Shown here piece after piece: positions 1-7,759 of a stretch of 14,631 nt of DNA. Position numbers and translations under genes: made by a program. Below the pieces are notes generated by a model. That model searched no databases, was not told the origin of the DNA, and saw only the letters and a list, made by a program, of their open reading frames with translations. The first letter of the stretch is position 1; each line of letters starts with the position of its first letter. The stretch covers positions 1-14,631 of the forward strand of contig JALSGW010000255.1 in assembly GCA_026982585.1 (NCBI GenBank), in the 5' to 3' direction. This stretch comes from Alphaproteobacteria bacterium (GTDB lineage: Bacteria; Pseudomonadota; Alphaproteobacteria; Geminicoccales; Geminicoccaceae).

Positions 1-1
1 C

Positions 2-226
2 CGAAGGCGCGTGATCCAGCTGTTGCGGGCGGATGGCATCGAGGTGCGGGAAGTGGCCGTCACCCGCGAGGACGTGTTGGCCGCGGACGAGCTCTTCTCG
101 ACCGGCAACTACGGCAAGGTGCTGCCGATCACCCAGATCGAGGAGCGCGAGCTGCAGCCGGGGCCGATCTTCCGCCGCGCACGGGAGCTCTATTGGGATT
201 TCGCCCACAGCCAGAGGCTGCCCTGA
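2..226 (+). CDS. Branched-chain (class IV) aminotransferase, C-terminal fragment
   Basis: This is the 3' end of a gene truncated by the left window edge; the frame is open from position 2 and stops with TGA at 224-226. The visible 74 residues contain LFSTGNYGKVLPITQIEER and the ending RARELYWDFA. This matches the C-terminal lobe of fold-type IV PLP aminotransferases of the branched-chain (IlvE-like) group, where the segment STGN(Y)GKV.P lies near the cofactor phosphate and substrate pocket. Such enzymes catalyse the last transamination in Leu/Ile/Val synthesis or the first step of their breakdown. The catalytic lysine lies upstream and is not visible, so the exact substrate class (branched-chain, D-amino acid or aminodeoxychorismate lyase-like) is inferred from this tail only. 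The gene converges on the MFS gene with a 9-nt gap. Confidence 0.8.
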   Translation, partial: RRRVIQLLRADGIEVREVAVTREDVLAADELFSTGNYGKVLPITQIEERELQPGPIFRRARELYWDFAHSQRLP

Positions 227-235
227 CCGCGGCGT

Positions 236-1486
236 TCATTGGCGCGAAGAGGGGCCGGCTGTTGCGGTGGGCTGCCCCGGCTGGCGGCTTGTGGCGGTGG
301 CGAACACCGCGGGCAGGGTGGCGATGGCGAGCAGGGCCACCAGCCACATCAGCTGGGCGGGGCGGCCGTAGTCCAGCACCAGGCCGAAGAGCGGCGGGGC
401 TGCGAGGCCGGCGATGTTGAAGCCGGTGGTGACGAAGCCGAACACCTTGCCCATGGCGCCTGGCGGGGTGATGCTGCGCACCAGCATGTCGCGGGAGGGT
501 GCGACCACGCCGGTTGCGAACCCCGCGAGCGCGAACAGGGGCACGAGCGCGAGGAGGGGAAGGCGGAACTCCGCCACCAGCACCGCCACCGCCGCCACCA
601 GGGCGAGGCAGAGCGCCACCACCCGTTCGTGGCGCGGCATGCGGTCGGCGATCATGCCGCCCGCCAATACCCCGAGCGCTCCCATGACCAGGAAGGCGGT
701 AAGCGGCGCGTTCGCGGCCGCAAGCGCGAAGCCGTAGGCGCTCTCGAGGAAGGCCACGGTGAAGTTGTTGAAACCCCCGTGGGCGGTGGCGTAGAAGGTC
801 ACGAACAAGAGGCTCAGCAGCACCGGACGGCTTAGGAGCAGGGACAGGTCCCGGCGCAGCCCGCCTTCGCCCTTGACGGTGCTCGGGTGGGGCGGCACGT
901 GCAGCTCGCGGCGCCAGAGGAACATCAAGAGGGCGACCAGCAGACCCGCGAGACCGGTGATCACCAGCGCGGCCCGCCAACCCAGCGCGGCGGCGAGCGC
1001 CACCAGCACCGGCGGAGCGGCGGCGAAGCCGGCATAGCCGCCGAAGGTGTGGAAGGAGAACGCCCGGCCCATGCGCTTCGGCGTCACCCGGGCGTTGAGG
1101 ATGGCGTAGTCGGCCGGATGGTAGACGGCGTTGCCGAGACCGCCCAGGGCGCAGAACAGCAAGAGCGCGGCGTAGCTGGGAAACAGGCCGATGCCGAGGG
1201 TGGAAAGCGCGAACAGCGCCTGGCCGGCGATGAGAATGGCGGCCGGTCCGTAACGGTCCACCACCACCCCGATCGGGGCCTGGGTGAGCATGGTGACGAG
1301 GTTGAGCAGCGCAAGCGCGATGCCGAGCTCGGTGTAGCCGACACCGAGCGCCTCGGCGAGGACGGGAAAGAGGGGCGGCAGCACGATGATGTAGAAATGG
1401 GCGAAGAAGTGGCCGAGGGTGATGAGGCCGATCACCAGATGATCCCGCTCGGGGCTTCCCCCTCGCCGGGCTCCGAGACCGCGCAT
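236..1486 (-). CDS. MFS transporter (12-TM type)
   Basis: A 416-residue integral membrane protein made of alternating hydrophobic helices, the normal length for a 12-helix major facilitator superfamily permease. The loop after the second helix carries a motif A-like VVDRYG (about residues 75-80). The equivalent loop in the second half has MIADRMPRHERV, and a hydrophilic central linker (RRELHVPPHPSTVKGEGG) separates the halves. The first helix segment HFFAHFYIIVLPPLFPVL recalls the fosmidomycin-resistance (Fsr) group of drug:H+ antiporters, but the substrate cannot be read from sequence. The start at 1486 is preceded by GGGGAG about 7 nt upstream, and the first helix begins at residue 16. It is transcribed divergently from the molybdenum-cofactor operon, so a link to that operon (for example molybdate or substrate transport) is possible but unsupported. 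Confidence 0.9.
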   Translation of the reverse strand: MRGLGARRGGSPERDHLVIGLITLGHFFAHFYIIVLPPLFPVLAEALGVGYTELGIALALLNLVTMLTQAPIGVVVDRYGPAAILIAGQALFALSTLGIGLFPSYAALLLFCALGGLGNAVYHPADYAILNARVTPKRMGRAFSFHTFGGYAGFAAAPPVLVALAAALGWRAALVITGLAGLLVALLMFLWRRELHVPPHPSTVKGEGGLRRDLSLLLSRPVLLSLLFVTFYATAHGGFNNFTVAFLESAYGFALAAANAPLTAFLVMGALGVLAGGMIADRMPRHERVVALCLALVAAVAVLVAEFRLPLLALVPLFALAGFATGVVAPSRDMLVRSITPPGAMGKVFGFVTTGFNIAGLAAPPLFGLVLDYGRPAQLMWLVALLAIATLPAVFATATSRQPGQPTATAGPSSRQ

Positions 1487-1559
1487 CCGTAGGCTCCCCG
1501 ACGTCGGATTCCGGGCGGTTTGCTCCTCCTCCCTTTCCTTCCGCGCCCCTTTCCGGCAG

Positions 1560-1582
1560 GCTGCACCCGGCTTTCGTGCAGC
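1560..1582. repeat. Inverted repeat in divergent intergenic region
   Basis: GCTGCAC (1560-1566) and GTGCAGC (1576-1582) form a perfect 7-bp inverted repeat with a 9-nt spacer, in the 216-bp region between the divergent MFS and MoxR-ATPase genes. It could be an operator or a stem-loop in a leader RNA. No clear sigma70 or sigma54 promoter was recognised around it. Confidence 0.4.
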
Positions 1583-1619
1583 GAGGAGGGCGGGTCAGCG
1601 AGGATCAGGGGCGGAATGC

Positions 1620-1660
1620 CGGGAGGAGTGGTTGCCGCCGGTCCGGCAACCTATCTCCCG
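1620..1660 (+). repeat. Two-part stem-loop in the presumed leader of the maturation operon
   Basis: An inner perfect 8-bp stem GGTTGCCG/CGGCAACC (1630-1637 with 1644-1651, loop CCGGTC) sits inside an outer 6-bp stem CGGGAG/CTCCCG (1620-1625 with 1655-1660). A small asymmetric internal loop (1626-1629 against 1652-1654) separates them. If translation starts at 1703 as preferred, this lies in the untranslated leader and may be a structured RNA element. If the ATG at 1616 were used it would lie inside the coding region. No known riboswitch consensus was recognised. Confidence 0.4.
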
Positions 1661-1702
1661 CTGCGCATCGGGACAACCACCAGCGACGGATCGGTCCATT
1701 CC

Positions 1703-2626
1703 ATGGCATTGAAGACACCGGAGTCCATCGACGAGGTCGAGGCGTGGCTGAGGCAGGGCGACTATGTGGCCGACCGGCCGCTCGCCACCGCCGTGTTCCT
1801 GGCCCTCAGGCTCGAGCGGCCGCTGTTCCTGGAAGGGGAGGCGGGGGTCGGCAAGACCGAGGTCGCCAAAGTGCTCGCACATGTGCTCGGCCGGCGCCTG
1901 ATCCGGCTCCAGTGCTACGAAGGTCTGGATGTCGCCTCGGCGCTCTACGAATGGAACTATGCCCGCCAGATGCTGGAGATCCGCCTCGCCGAGGCGGCGG
2001 GGGAGACCGATCGGGAGGTGCTCGGGCGGGACATCTTCGATCCCCGCTTCCTCATTCGCCGGCCGCTGCTGCTCGCCCTCGAACCCCATGCCGAGGGGCC
2101 GCCGGTGCTTCTCATCGACGAGCTGGATCGCACCGACGAACCGTTCGAGGCCTTCCTCCTCGAGGTCCTCTCGGACTTCCAGGTCACCATCCCCGAGATC
2201 GGCACCGTCCGCGCCGAGCGGCCGCCCGTGGTGGTGATCACCTCCAACCGGACCCGGGAGGTGCACGACGCCCTCAAACGGCGCTGCTTCTATCATTGGA
2301 TCGACTATCCGACCCCCGAGCGGGAGCTGGAGATCGTGCGCCTGCGGGTGCCCGGGGTGGAGGAGCGGCTTGCGCGGCAGATCGTGGCCTTCGTCCAGCA
2401 GCTGCGCACATGTGATCTGTTCAAGCTGCCCGGGGTTGCCGAAACCCTGGATTGGGCGCGGGCGCTCACGACGCTGGACGTGCTGGAGATCACGCCGGAG
2501 GTGGTGCACGACACCCTGGGCACGCTGCTCAAGTACCAGGACGACATCCTCAAGATCCGCGGTTCGGAAGCGGCGAGAATCCTCGAGGAGGTGCGCGCCA
2601 AGCTGCGCTCTGAGGCCGTGTCATGA
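1703..2626 (+). CDS. MoxR-family AAA+ ATPase, CoxD-like
   Basis: A 307-residue MoxR-type AAA+ ATPase. Visible are Walker A GEAGVGKT (residues 45-52), Walker B VLLIDELD (135-142), sensor-1-like ITSN (179-182) and LKRRCFYHWIDYP (191-203), which is typical of the CoxD subgroup. In carboxydotrophs CoxD partners a VWA protein (CoxE) in maturing the active site of the Mo/Cu CO dehydrogenase; related pairs occur with other xanthine oxidase-family enzymes. The next gene is such a VWA protein and overlaps this one by ATGA, supporting a joint complex. The start at 1703 was chosen because the family normally begins about ten residues before the E.WL..GDYVADR segment. Its Shine-Dalgarno is weak. An in-frame ATG at 1616 has a better purine stretch (AGGGGCGGA) but would add a low-complexity 29-residue extension, so the start is uncertain. 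Confidence 0.9.
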   Translation: MALKTPESIDEVEAWLRQGDYVADRPLATAVFLALRLERPLFLEGEAGVGKTEVAKVLAHVLGRRLIRLQCYEGLDVASALYEWNYARQMLEIRLAEAAGETDREVLGRDIFDPRFLIRRPLLLALEPHAEGPPVLLIDELDRTDEPFEAFLLEVLSDFQVTIPEIGTVRAERPPVVVITSNRTREVHDALKRRCFYHWIDYPTPERELEIVRLRVPGVEERLARQIVAFVQQLRTCDLFKLPGVAETLDWARALTTLDVLEITPEVVHDTLGTLLKYQDDILKIRGSEAARILEEVRAKLRSEAVS

Positions 2627-3882
2627 ACGAGCAAGCGCCGCTGTTCGCGAGCAACGGTCGGTTCGCCCGCAACATCCTCCATTTTGCGCGGGCGCTGCGG
2701 GCGGCGGGCTTGCCGGTCGGACCCGCACGGGTGGTCGAGGCTCTGCGCGCGGTGGAGGCGGTGGGGGTGCGTTCGCGCCAGGATCTCTACTGGACGCTGT
2801 TTGCGGTGTTCGTCAATCGCCAGGACCAGCGCGAGATCTTCGACCAGTGCTTCCATATCTTCTGGCGCGATCCCAAGATCCTCGAGCGGCTCATGCGGCT
2901 CCTGCTGCCCGAGCTCGCTCCCGATCTGCAACCCCAGCCCGAGGAAAGGGCTCTGCGCCGGGTCGCCGAGGCCTTCGCCGGTCCCAGAGGACGTGGAACG
3001 GACGCCGGGGAGGAGGCACGGCCGCCTGAGGTCGAGCGTGACGCCTGGATGACCTGGTCGGACCGGGAGCAGCTCCGCAAGAAGGACTTCGAGCAGATGA
3101 CGGCGGAGGAGCTGGCGCTCGCCCGGCGGGAGATCGAACGACTCGCCCTGATGTTGTTCGCCGTTCCCACCCGCCGCTTCGCACCCCATCCGCGCGGGAG
3201 CCGCATCGACCTGCGGCGGAGCCTCAGACGTTCGCTTCGGGGAGGTGCTGCGGCCATCGAACTGGTGCGCCGGGGTCCGGTGGTGCAGCCGCCGCCGCTG
3301 GTGGTGCTGTGCGACATCTCCGGCTCCATGGGGCGCTATTCGCGCATGCTGCTCCTGTTTCTGCACACCCTCACCGGCTGTCGCGAGCGCGTGCACAGCT
3401 TCGTGTTCGGAACCCGCCTTACCAACATCACCCGTTATCTCCGCAAGCGGGACGTGGACGCCGCCCTGGAGCGGGTCGGAGAGGTGGTGCAGGACTGGGG
3501 CGGCGGCACCCGGATCGGCCGCTGTCTGCGGCAGTTCAACCGGCTGTGGTCGCGGCGGGTGCTCGCCCAGGGCGCGGTGGTGCTGTTGATCACGGACGGC
3601 CTGGACCGGGACGCGGGACGCGGGCTGGAGGCGGAGGTGGAGCGGTTGCACAAGAGCGCGCGGCGGCTGATCTGGCTCAATCCCTTGCTGCGTTTCGACG
3701 CCTACGCGCCCATCTCGAAGGGGGCTCGCATCCTCATCCGGCATGTGGACGAATTCCGAAGCGTACACAATTTGGAAAGTCTGCAGCAGCTCGCGGCGGC
3801 GCTCGCACGCGACGGCATTCGGCGGCCGGCGGACATGGCACGGTGGCTCAGGATGGCGGATCGGGCGGAGGTGGACGGATGA
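2623..3882 (+). CDS. VWA domain protein, CoxE-like
   Basis: A 419-residue soluble protein with a charged helical N-terminal half and a C-terminal von Willebrand A domain. The MIDAS metal site is intact: DISGS (D231, S233, S235), a GGGT segment providing T296, and ITDGLD with D325. Ahead of it lie the CoxE-family elements FVNRQDQREIFDQCFHIFW (about 63-81) and a basic, arginine-rich stretch (191-207). VWA proteins of this family work with MoxR AAA+ ATPases as chaperone-like pairs that remodel or load metal centres of large enzymes. The ATG overlaps the upstream stop (ATGA), indicating translational coupling to the ATPase. A role in maturing a molybdenum hydroxylase is inferred from the downstream XdhC, MocA and sulfur-transfer genes. 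Confidence 0.9.
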   Translation: MNEQAPLFASNGRFARNILHFARALRAAGLPVGPARVVEALRAVEAVGVRSRQDLYWTLFAVFVNRQDQREIFDQCFHIFWRDPKILERLMRLLLPELAPDLQPQPEERALRRVAEAFAGPRGRGTDAGEEARPPEVERDAWMTWSDREQLRKKDFEQMTAEELALARREIERLALMLFAVPTRRFAPHPRGSRIDLRRSLRRSLRGGAAAIELVRRGPVVQPPPLVVLCDISGSMGRYSRMLLLFLHTLTGCRERVHSFVFGTRLTNITRYLRKRDVDAALERVGEVVQDWGGGTRIGRCLRQFNRLWSRRVLAQGAVVLLITDGLDRDAGRGLEAEVERLHKSARRLIWLNPLLRFDAYAPISKGARILIRHVDEFRSVHNLESLQQLAAALARDGIRRPADMARWLRMADRAEVDG

Positions 3883-4199
3883 ATGAGGAGGCGGAGCTGC
3901 TGGAACAGGCGCTGGCCTGGCACCGTAGAGGACGCAGGGTGGCCATCGCGACCGTGGTGGCCACCTGGGGCTCGTCGCCGCGCCCGGTGGGAAGCCAGCT
4001 GATCGTGGACGAGGAGGGGCGCATGCTGGGATCGGTGTCGGGCGGCTGTATCGAGGGAGCGGTGGTGCAGGAGGCGCTCGCGGTGCTCGGCGGCGCGCCT
4101 CCCAGGCTGCTCGAGTTCGGGGTGTCGGACGAGCGGGCCTGGGAGGTGGGGCTCGCCTGCGGCGGCCGCATCCAGGTGTATGTCGAACCTCTGGCATGA
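3879..4199 (+). CDS. XdhC/CoxI-family protein, N-terminal domain only
   Basis: A 106-residue protein corresponding to the XdhC_CoxI N-terminal domain alone. The diagnostic stretch IATVVATWGSSPRPVGSQL (about residues 23-41) is followed by GSVSGGCIEGAVV (about 51-63), with the conserved cysteine of SGGC. XdhC-type proteins bind the molybdenum cofactor, support its sulfuration by a cysteine desulfurase and hand it to the apo-enzyme. In the usual single-chain form (roughly 250-350 residues) this domain is followed by a Rossmann domain. Here that half is supplied by the next gene, whose ATG overlaps this stop (ATGA). The two genes are in different frames. Both are intact and coupled, so this looks like a genuine two-protein arrangement rather than a frameshift, although a single-base error at about 4196 cannot be wholly excluded. 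Confidence 0.88.
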   Translation: MNEEAELLEQALAWHRRGRRVAIATVVATWGSSPRPVGSQLIVDEEGRMLGSVSGGCIEGAVVQEALAVLGGAPPRLLEFGVSDERAWEVGLACGGRIQVYVEPLA

Positions 4200-4924
4200 A
4201 GCCCGATCTGCTCGAACAGCTGCTCGAAGCCCTGCGGCACAAGCGCGAGGCATGCCTCGTGCGGTGGTTGGACAGCGGGGAGGCGGGGCTTTGGGTGGAG
4301 GGGCGCTGGACGTCGCCGCGTCCGCTTGCGCCCGAGCTCGAGGCCGAGATCAAAAGGGCGCTCAGAGAGGGGCGCGGACGGCTTTGGGAACTGGGGGGTG
4401 AGCGGCTCTTTCTGCAGGTGTTCCAGCCGCCTTTGCGGCTGATCGTGGTCGGTGCCGTCCACATCGCCCAAGCGTTGGTCCCGATGGCGCACCTTCTGGG
4501 TTACCGGACCGTGGTGGTGGATCCGCGACGGGCGTTCGCCTCTTCTGAGCGGTTTCCCGGAACAGACATCCTGGACGAATGGCCGGATGAGGCGCTCGCG
4601 GCCCTCGATCCCGACCGACGCACGGCGGTGGTGGTGCTCACCCACGATCCCAAGCTCGACGATCCGGCTCTGATCGCGGCATTGCGCTCCGACGCCTTCT
4701 ACATAGGCGCCCTCGGAAGCCGCCGTACCCACGCCAAGCGCATCGCCCGGCTGCGGGCGATGGGCCTCGATACCGAGGAGCTCGCCCGCATCCACGCGCC
4801 CATCGGCCTCGACATCGGTGCCGTGAGTCCGGCGGAGATCGCGCTTTCGATCCTGGCCGAAATCACCTGCCGGCTGCGCGGCGGTCCGAAGCGGGATCGG
4901 ACGGCGGCAACTGGGGAGGCGTGA
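4196..4924 (+). CDS. XdhC family protein, C-terminal Rossmann domain
   Basis: A 242-residue protein. Residues 1-75 resemble a short, diverged XdhC_CoxI segment (KREACLVRWLDSGEAGLW, 16-33). Residues 80-225 are the XdhC Rossmann-like domain: LIVVGAVHIAQALVPMA (82-98, with the typical G-x-H), VVVDPR (106-111), LTHDPKLDDPAL (148-159), YIGALGSRRTHAKR (169-182) and HAPIGLDIGA (200-209). The whole signature set is present, so the domain should be functional. Together with the preceding gene it would make up a complete XdhC, the Moco-binding chaperone that protects the cofactor and presents it for terminal sulfuration. The next gene starts 4 nt after this stop. Residual N-terminal similarity to the first XdhC domain suggests this chain may once have been a full-length XdhC paralogue. 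Confidence 0.9.
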   Translation: MKPDLLEQLLEALRHKREACLVRWLDSGEAGLWVEGRWTSPRPLAPELEAEIKRALREGRGRLWELGGERLFLQVFQPPLRLIVVGAVHIAQALVPMAHLLGYRTVVVDPRRAFASSERFPGTDILDEWPDEALAALDPDRRTAVVVLTHDPKLDDPALIAALRSDAFYIGALGSRRTHAKRIARLRAMGLDTEELARIHAPIGLDIGAVSPAEIALSILAEITCRLRGGPKRDRTAATGEA

Positions 4925-4928
4925 GCGC

Positions 4929-6545
4929 ATGCGGTTCGGCTTGCTTTCCCCGGAGGAGGCGGTGGGCGCCATTCTCGCCCACCGGATCGCGGTCAAGGGG
5001 CGGGTGCTCAAGAAGGGGCAGCGCCTGTCGGCGGCGGACGTGGCCCTGTTGAGCGAAGCCGGGTGGCGGGAGGTGCCGGCTGCCCGGCTCGATCCCGGGG
5101 ACGTGGGGGAGGACGAGGCTGCGGCCCGCATCGCGCGTGCCTTGCAGGTGTCCGGGCTCAGCGCCGGACAGGCCTTCACCGGCCGCTGCAACCTCCACGC
5201 CGAACGGGCCGGGCTCGTGCTGATCGACGAACCGAAGGTGCACGCGCTCAACGCCCTGCATGAGGGCATCACGCTTGCCACCCTTCCGCCCTACGCCCCG
5301 GTGTCGGCGGGGGAATTGGTGGCGACGGTGAAGATCATCCCCTTCGCTCTGCCGGATCCGTTGGTCCGACGGGCCGAGGAGCTCGCCGCCCGCAGCGGCG
5401 CCCTGGAGCTCCGTCCCTTCCGCAGGATGGAGGCGCGGCTCATCCAGACGCTGCTGCCCGCCACCCCGCCCAAGGTGCTCGACAAGACCGTCTCGGTGCT
5501 GCAGGAGCGCATGGCCCGACTCGGAGGCGCGCTGCTCTCCGACAACCGCTGTCCACATGAGGTGGGGGCGCTCGCCGCCGCGATGGCAGAGGCGCGCCGG
5601 CAGGGGTTCGACCTGCTTCTGGTGATCGGGGCGTCGGCCACCACCGACCGGCGAGACGTCATTCCCATGGCCCTGGAAGCCGCCGGAGGGCGCGTTTTGC
5701 GGTTCGGCATGCCGGTCGATCCGGGCAACCTTCTGGTGCTCGCCGAACTCGACGGGCGGCCGGTGTTGGCGCTGCCGGGCTCCGCCCGTTCGCCCAAGCG
5801 CAGCGGGGTGGACTGGGTGATGGAGCGGATCGCCGCCGGCGTTCCGGTCGATTCCTCGAGCATCGCCCAGATGGGGGTCGGAGGCCTGTTGAGCGAGATC
5901 CCGAGCCGGCCGCGCCCGCGCGAGCTGCCTCCTGCGGAACGCGAGCTTCTGCGGGTGGGCGCGGTGGTGCTGGCCGCGGGCCGCGGGCGCCGCATGGGAC
6001 CGGACAACAAACTGCTCCTGCCGTTCGGCGGCAAACCCATGATCCGCCACGTGGTGGAGGCGGTGCTGGCATCCCGGGCCCGGCCGGTGGTGGTGGTGGT
6101 CGGCCATGAGAGCGAACGGGTGGTGCAGGCTCTGGCCCATCTCGGGGTCCAGGTGGCCGTCAATCCCGATTTCGATGCGGGCCTCGCCCGATCGCTCCAG
6201 GTCGGTGTGGCGGCGCTGCCGGCCGAGGTGGACGGGGTGGTGGTGGTATTGGGCGACATGCCGCGTATCACCGCACCGCTTCTGGACCGGCTGATCGACG
6301 CCTTTCGGCCCGAGGAGGGTGCCGGCATCGTGGTACCGGTGCGTGGCGGCGTGCGGGGCCATCCGGTGCTCTTCGGGCGGGCCTTCTTCGACGCCATCCG
6401 CGCACTCCAAGGGGATGTCGGCGCGCGTTCCCTGCTCGCCGCGTTTCCGGAGGCGGTGCGGGAGGTGGAGGTGGAGGATGCCGCCATCCACCTCGACGTC
6501 GACACGCCCGAACAATTCTCGGCGCTGTTGGAGAGGGCGAGGTGA
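4929..6545 (+). CDS. Molybdopterin-binding domain fused to MocA-like nucleotidyltransferase
   Basis: A 538-residue two-domain protein. Residues 1 to about 330 resemble the MoeA/MogA molybdopterin-binding fold: a MoeA-like opening (LSPEEAVGAIL), then VIGASATTDRRDVIP (232-246) and PVLALPGSARSPK (278-290). Residues 343-538 are an NTP-transferase of the MobA/MocA class: VVLAAGRGRRMG (346-357), NKLLLPFGGKP (360-370), LGDMP (441-445) and HLDVDTPEQ (521-529). The AAGxxxRMG..NKLL version favours MocA, which makes molybdopterin cytosine dinucleotide, over the GTP-using MobA. MCD is the cofactor form used by most bacterial xanthine oxidase-family enzymes, which fits the neighbours. A GGGAGG Shine-Dalgarno lies about 9 nt before the ATG, and the stop overlaps the next GTG start. 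Nucleotide preference is inferred, not shown. Confidence 0.9.
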   Translation: MRFGLLSPEEAVGAILAHRIAVKGRVLKKGQRLSAADVALLSEAGWREVPAARLDPGDVGEDEAAARIARALQVSGLSAGQAFTGRCNLHAERAGLVLIDEPKVHALNALHEGITLATLPPYAPVSAGELVATVKIIPFALPDPLVRRAEELAARSGALELRPFRRMEARLIQTLLPATPPKVLDKTVSVLQERMARLGGALLSDNRCPHEVGALAAAMAEARRQGFDLLLVIGASATTDRRDVIPMALEAAGGRVLRFGMPVDPGNLLVLAELDGRPVLALPGSARSPKRSGVDWVMERIAAGVPVDSSSIAQMGVGGLLSEIPSRPRPRELPPAERELLRVGAVVLAAGRGRRMGPDNKLLLPFGGKPMIRHVVEAVLASRARPVVVVVGHESERVVQALAHLGVQVAVNPDFDAGLARSLQVGVAALPAEVDGVVVVLGDMPRITAPLLDRLIDAFRPEEGAGIVVPVRGGVRGHPVLFGRAFFDAIRALQGDVGARSLLAAFPEAVREVEVEDAAIHLDVDTPEQFSALLERAR

Positions 6546-7759
6546 ACCCAGGGGTCGACGATCTCAAGGCCGCTTTTCCCATCTTCGCATCGGCGCCGCG
6601 TCCCTTCCATTACCTCGACAACGCCGCCACCAGTCAGATCTGCCGCCCCGCCCTCGAGGCCCTCCTGCGCTTCGAGGGCCAGGAGCGGGCGAATGTCAAA
6701 CGGGGTGTGTACCGGCTCGCGGACGCCGCCACCCGGGCCTACGAACAGGCGCGCAGCCGGATCGCCGCCTACATCGGCGCAAGCAAGCCCCGGGAGATCG
6801 TTTTCACCTCAGGGGCCACCCTCGCGCTCAACATGGCCGCCCATCTGCTGGAGCCGCGCCTCGGCCGGGGCGACCACATCCTCGTCTCGGTGGCGGAACA
6901 CCACAGCAATCTCGTGCCCTGGCAGATGGCCGCAGAGCGCCGGGGTGCCCGTCTGACCGCGCTTGCCGTGGACCGCGAAGGCCGCATCCGTATCGCGGAA
7001 CTCGAGCGACATCTCACCGCGCGCACGCGCATCGTGGCCCTCACCCACATCTCCAACGTCACGGGACTGATCACCGATCTGCGCCCGGTCGCCGAGGCGG
7101 CGCACCGTGTCGGGGCGGTTCTGGTGGTGGACGGCGCCCAGGGCCCGCCCCACGGTCCGCTCTTGGTCCGGGAACTCGGTTGCGACCTCTATGCCTTTTC
7201 GGCGCACAAGATGTTCGCCGCCACCGGGGCGGGGGTGCTGTGGATTCGGGAGGAACTGCTGGACGAGCTGCCTCCGTTTTTGGGAGGCGGGGAGATGGTG
7301 GCGCGGGTGACCATCCCGCAAACCCGCTATGCCGAAGCACCGCGCCGTTTCGAGGCGGGAACGCCGCCGATCGGGCCGATCCTGGCGTTGGGTGCGGCCG
7401 CCGAGTGGCTGATGGGGCTGGATTGGACCGTCATCCGCGGTCGCGAACGGGCGCTTTTGGACAAGCTGCTCCACGAGCTTTCGCGGCTGTCGGGCGTGCG
7501 CCTGGTCGGGCCCTGCGAAAGCGAGGGAAGGGTCGGCATTGTCGCCTTCGTCGTCGACGGCGTCCATCCCCACGACGTCTGCCAGATGCTCGATCAGTTG
7601 GGCCTGTGTCTGCGCGGTGGCCATCACTGCGCCCAGCCGCTCATGGACGCCTTCGGGGTGGAGGCGACGGTGCGCGCGAGCCTCGCACCTTACAACGACG
7701 AGGAGGATATCGACGCCCTCGTGGAGGGCTTGCGCTGGACCATCCGAAGGCTGCGATGA
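6542..7759 (+). CDS. SufS-type cysteine desulfurase
   Basis: A 405-residue PLP enzyme of the SufS/CsdA (group II) type. Visible are LDNAATSQ (25-32), a Ser/Gly phosphate-binding FTSGAT (88-93), the ring-stacking histidine in AEHHSN (118-123), D198 in VVDGAQ, the Schiff-base lysine K223 in SAHK, and the persulfide-carrying C363 in RGGHHCAQPLM (358-368). It removes sulfur from L-cysteine as an enzyme-bound persulfide. The start is GTG at 6542, overlapping the upstream stop (GTGA). Its place between a MocA-like fusion and a SufU suggests a dedicated sulfur source for sulfurating the Mo cofactor, as NifS4 does with XdhC in Rhodobacter capsulatus, rather than general Fe-S assembly. No other suf or isc genes are in the window. 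General Fe-S assembly cannot be excluded. Confidence 0.92.
   Translation: MNPGVDDLKAAFPIFASAPRPFHYLDNAATSQICRPALEALLRFEGQERANVKRGVYRLADAATRAYEQARSRIAAYIGASKPREIVFTSGATLALNMAAHLLEPRLGRGDHILVSVAEHHSNLVPWQMAAERRGARLTALAVDREGRIRIAELERHLTARTRIVALTHISNVTGLITDLRPVAEAAHRVGAVLVVDGAQGPPHGPLLVRELGCDLYAFSAHKMFAATGAGVLWIREELLDELPPFLGGGEMVARVTIPQTRYAEAPRRFEAGTPPIGPILALGAAAEWLMGLDWTVIRGRERALLDKLLHELSRLSGVRLVGPCESEGRVGIVAFVVDGVHPHDVCQMLDQLGLCLRGGHHCAQPLMDAFGVEATVRASLAPYNDEEDIDALVEGLRWTIRRLR

Noticed and set aside
1506..1524. Sigma54 promoter from GG (1506-1507) and TTTGCT (1519-1524)
   Set aside because: The GG to GC register is 16 bp rather than the strictly required 12 bp.
1560..1582. NtrC site upstream of the maturation operon (TGCAC...GTGCA)
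   Set aside because: The half-sites are separated by 9 bp instead of the 7 bp needed for TGCAC-N7-GTGCA geometry, and no -24/-12 element lies downstream.
2305..4464. Very long open frame on the minus strand across the CoxD/CoxE/XdhC region, with similar ones at 4863-6515, 9364-11712 and 12991-14547
   Set aside because: They lie antisense to genes with complete conserved motifs, have low-complexity Arg/Pro/His/Gln-rich translations and match no family I recognise. They are the usual by-product of GC-rich codon bias.
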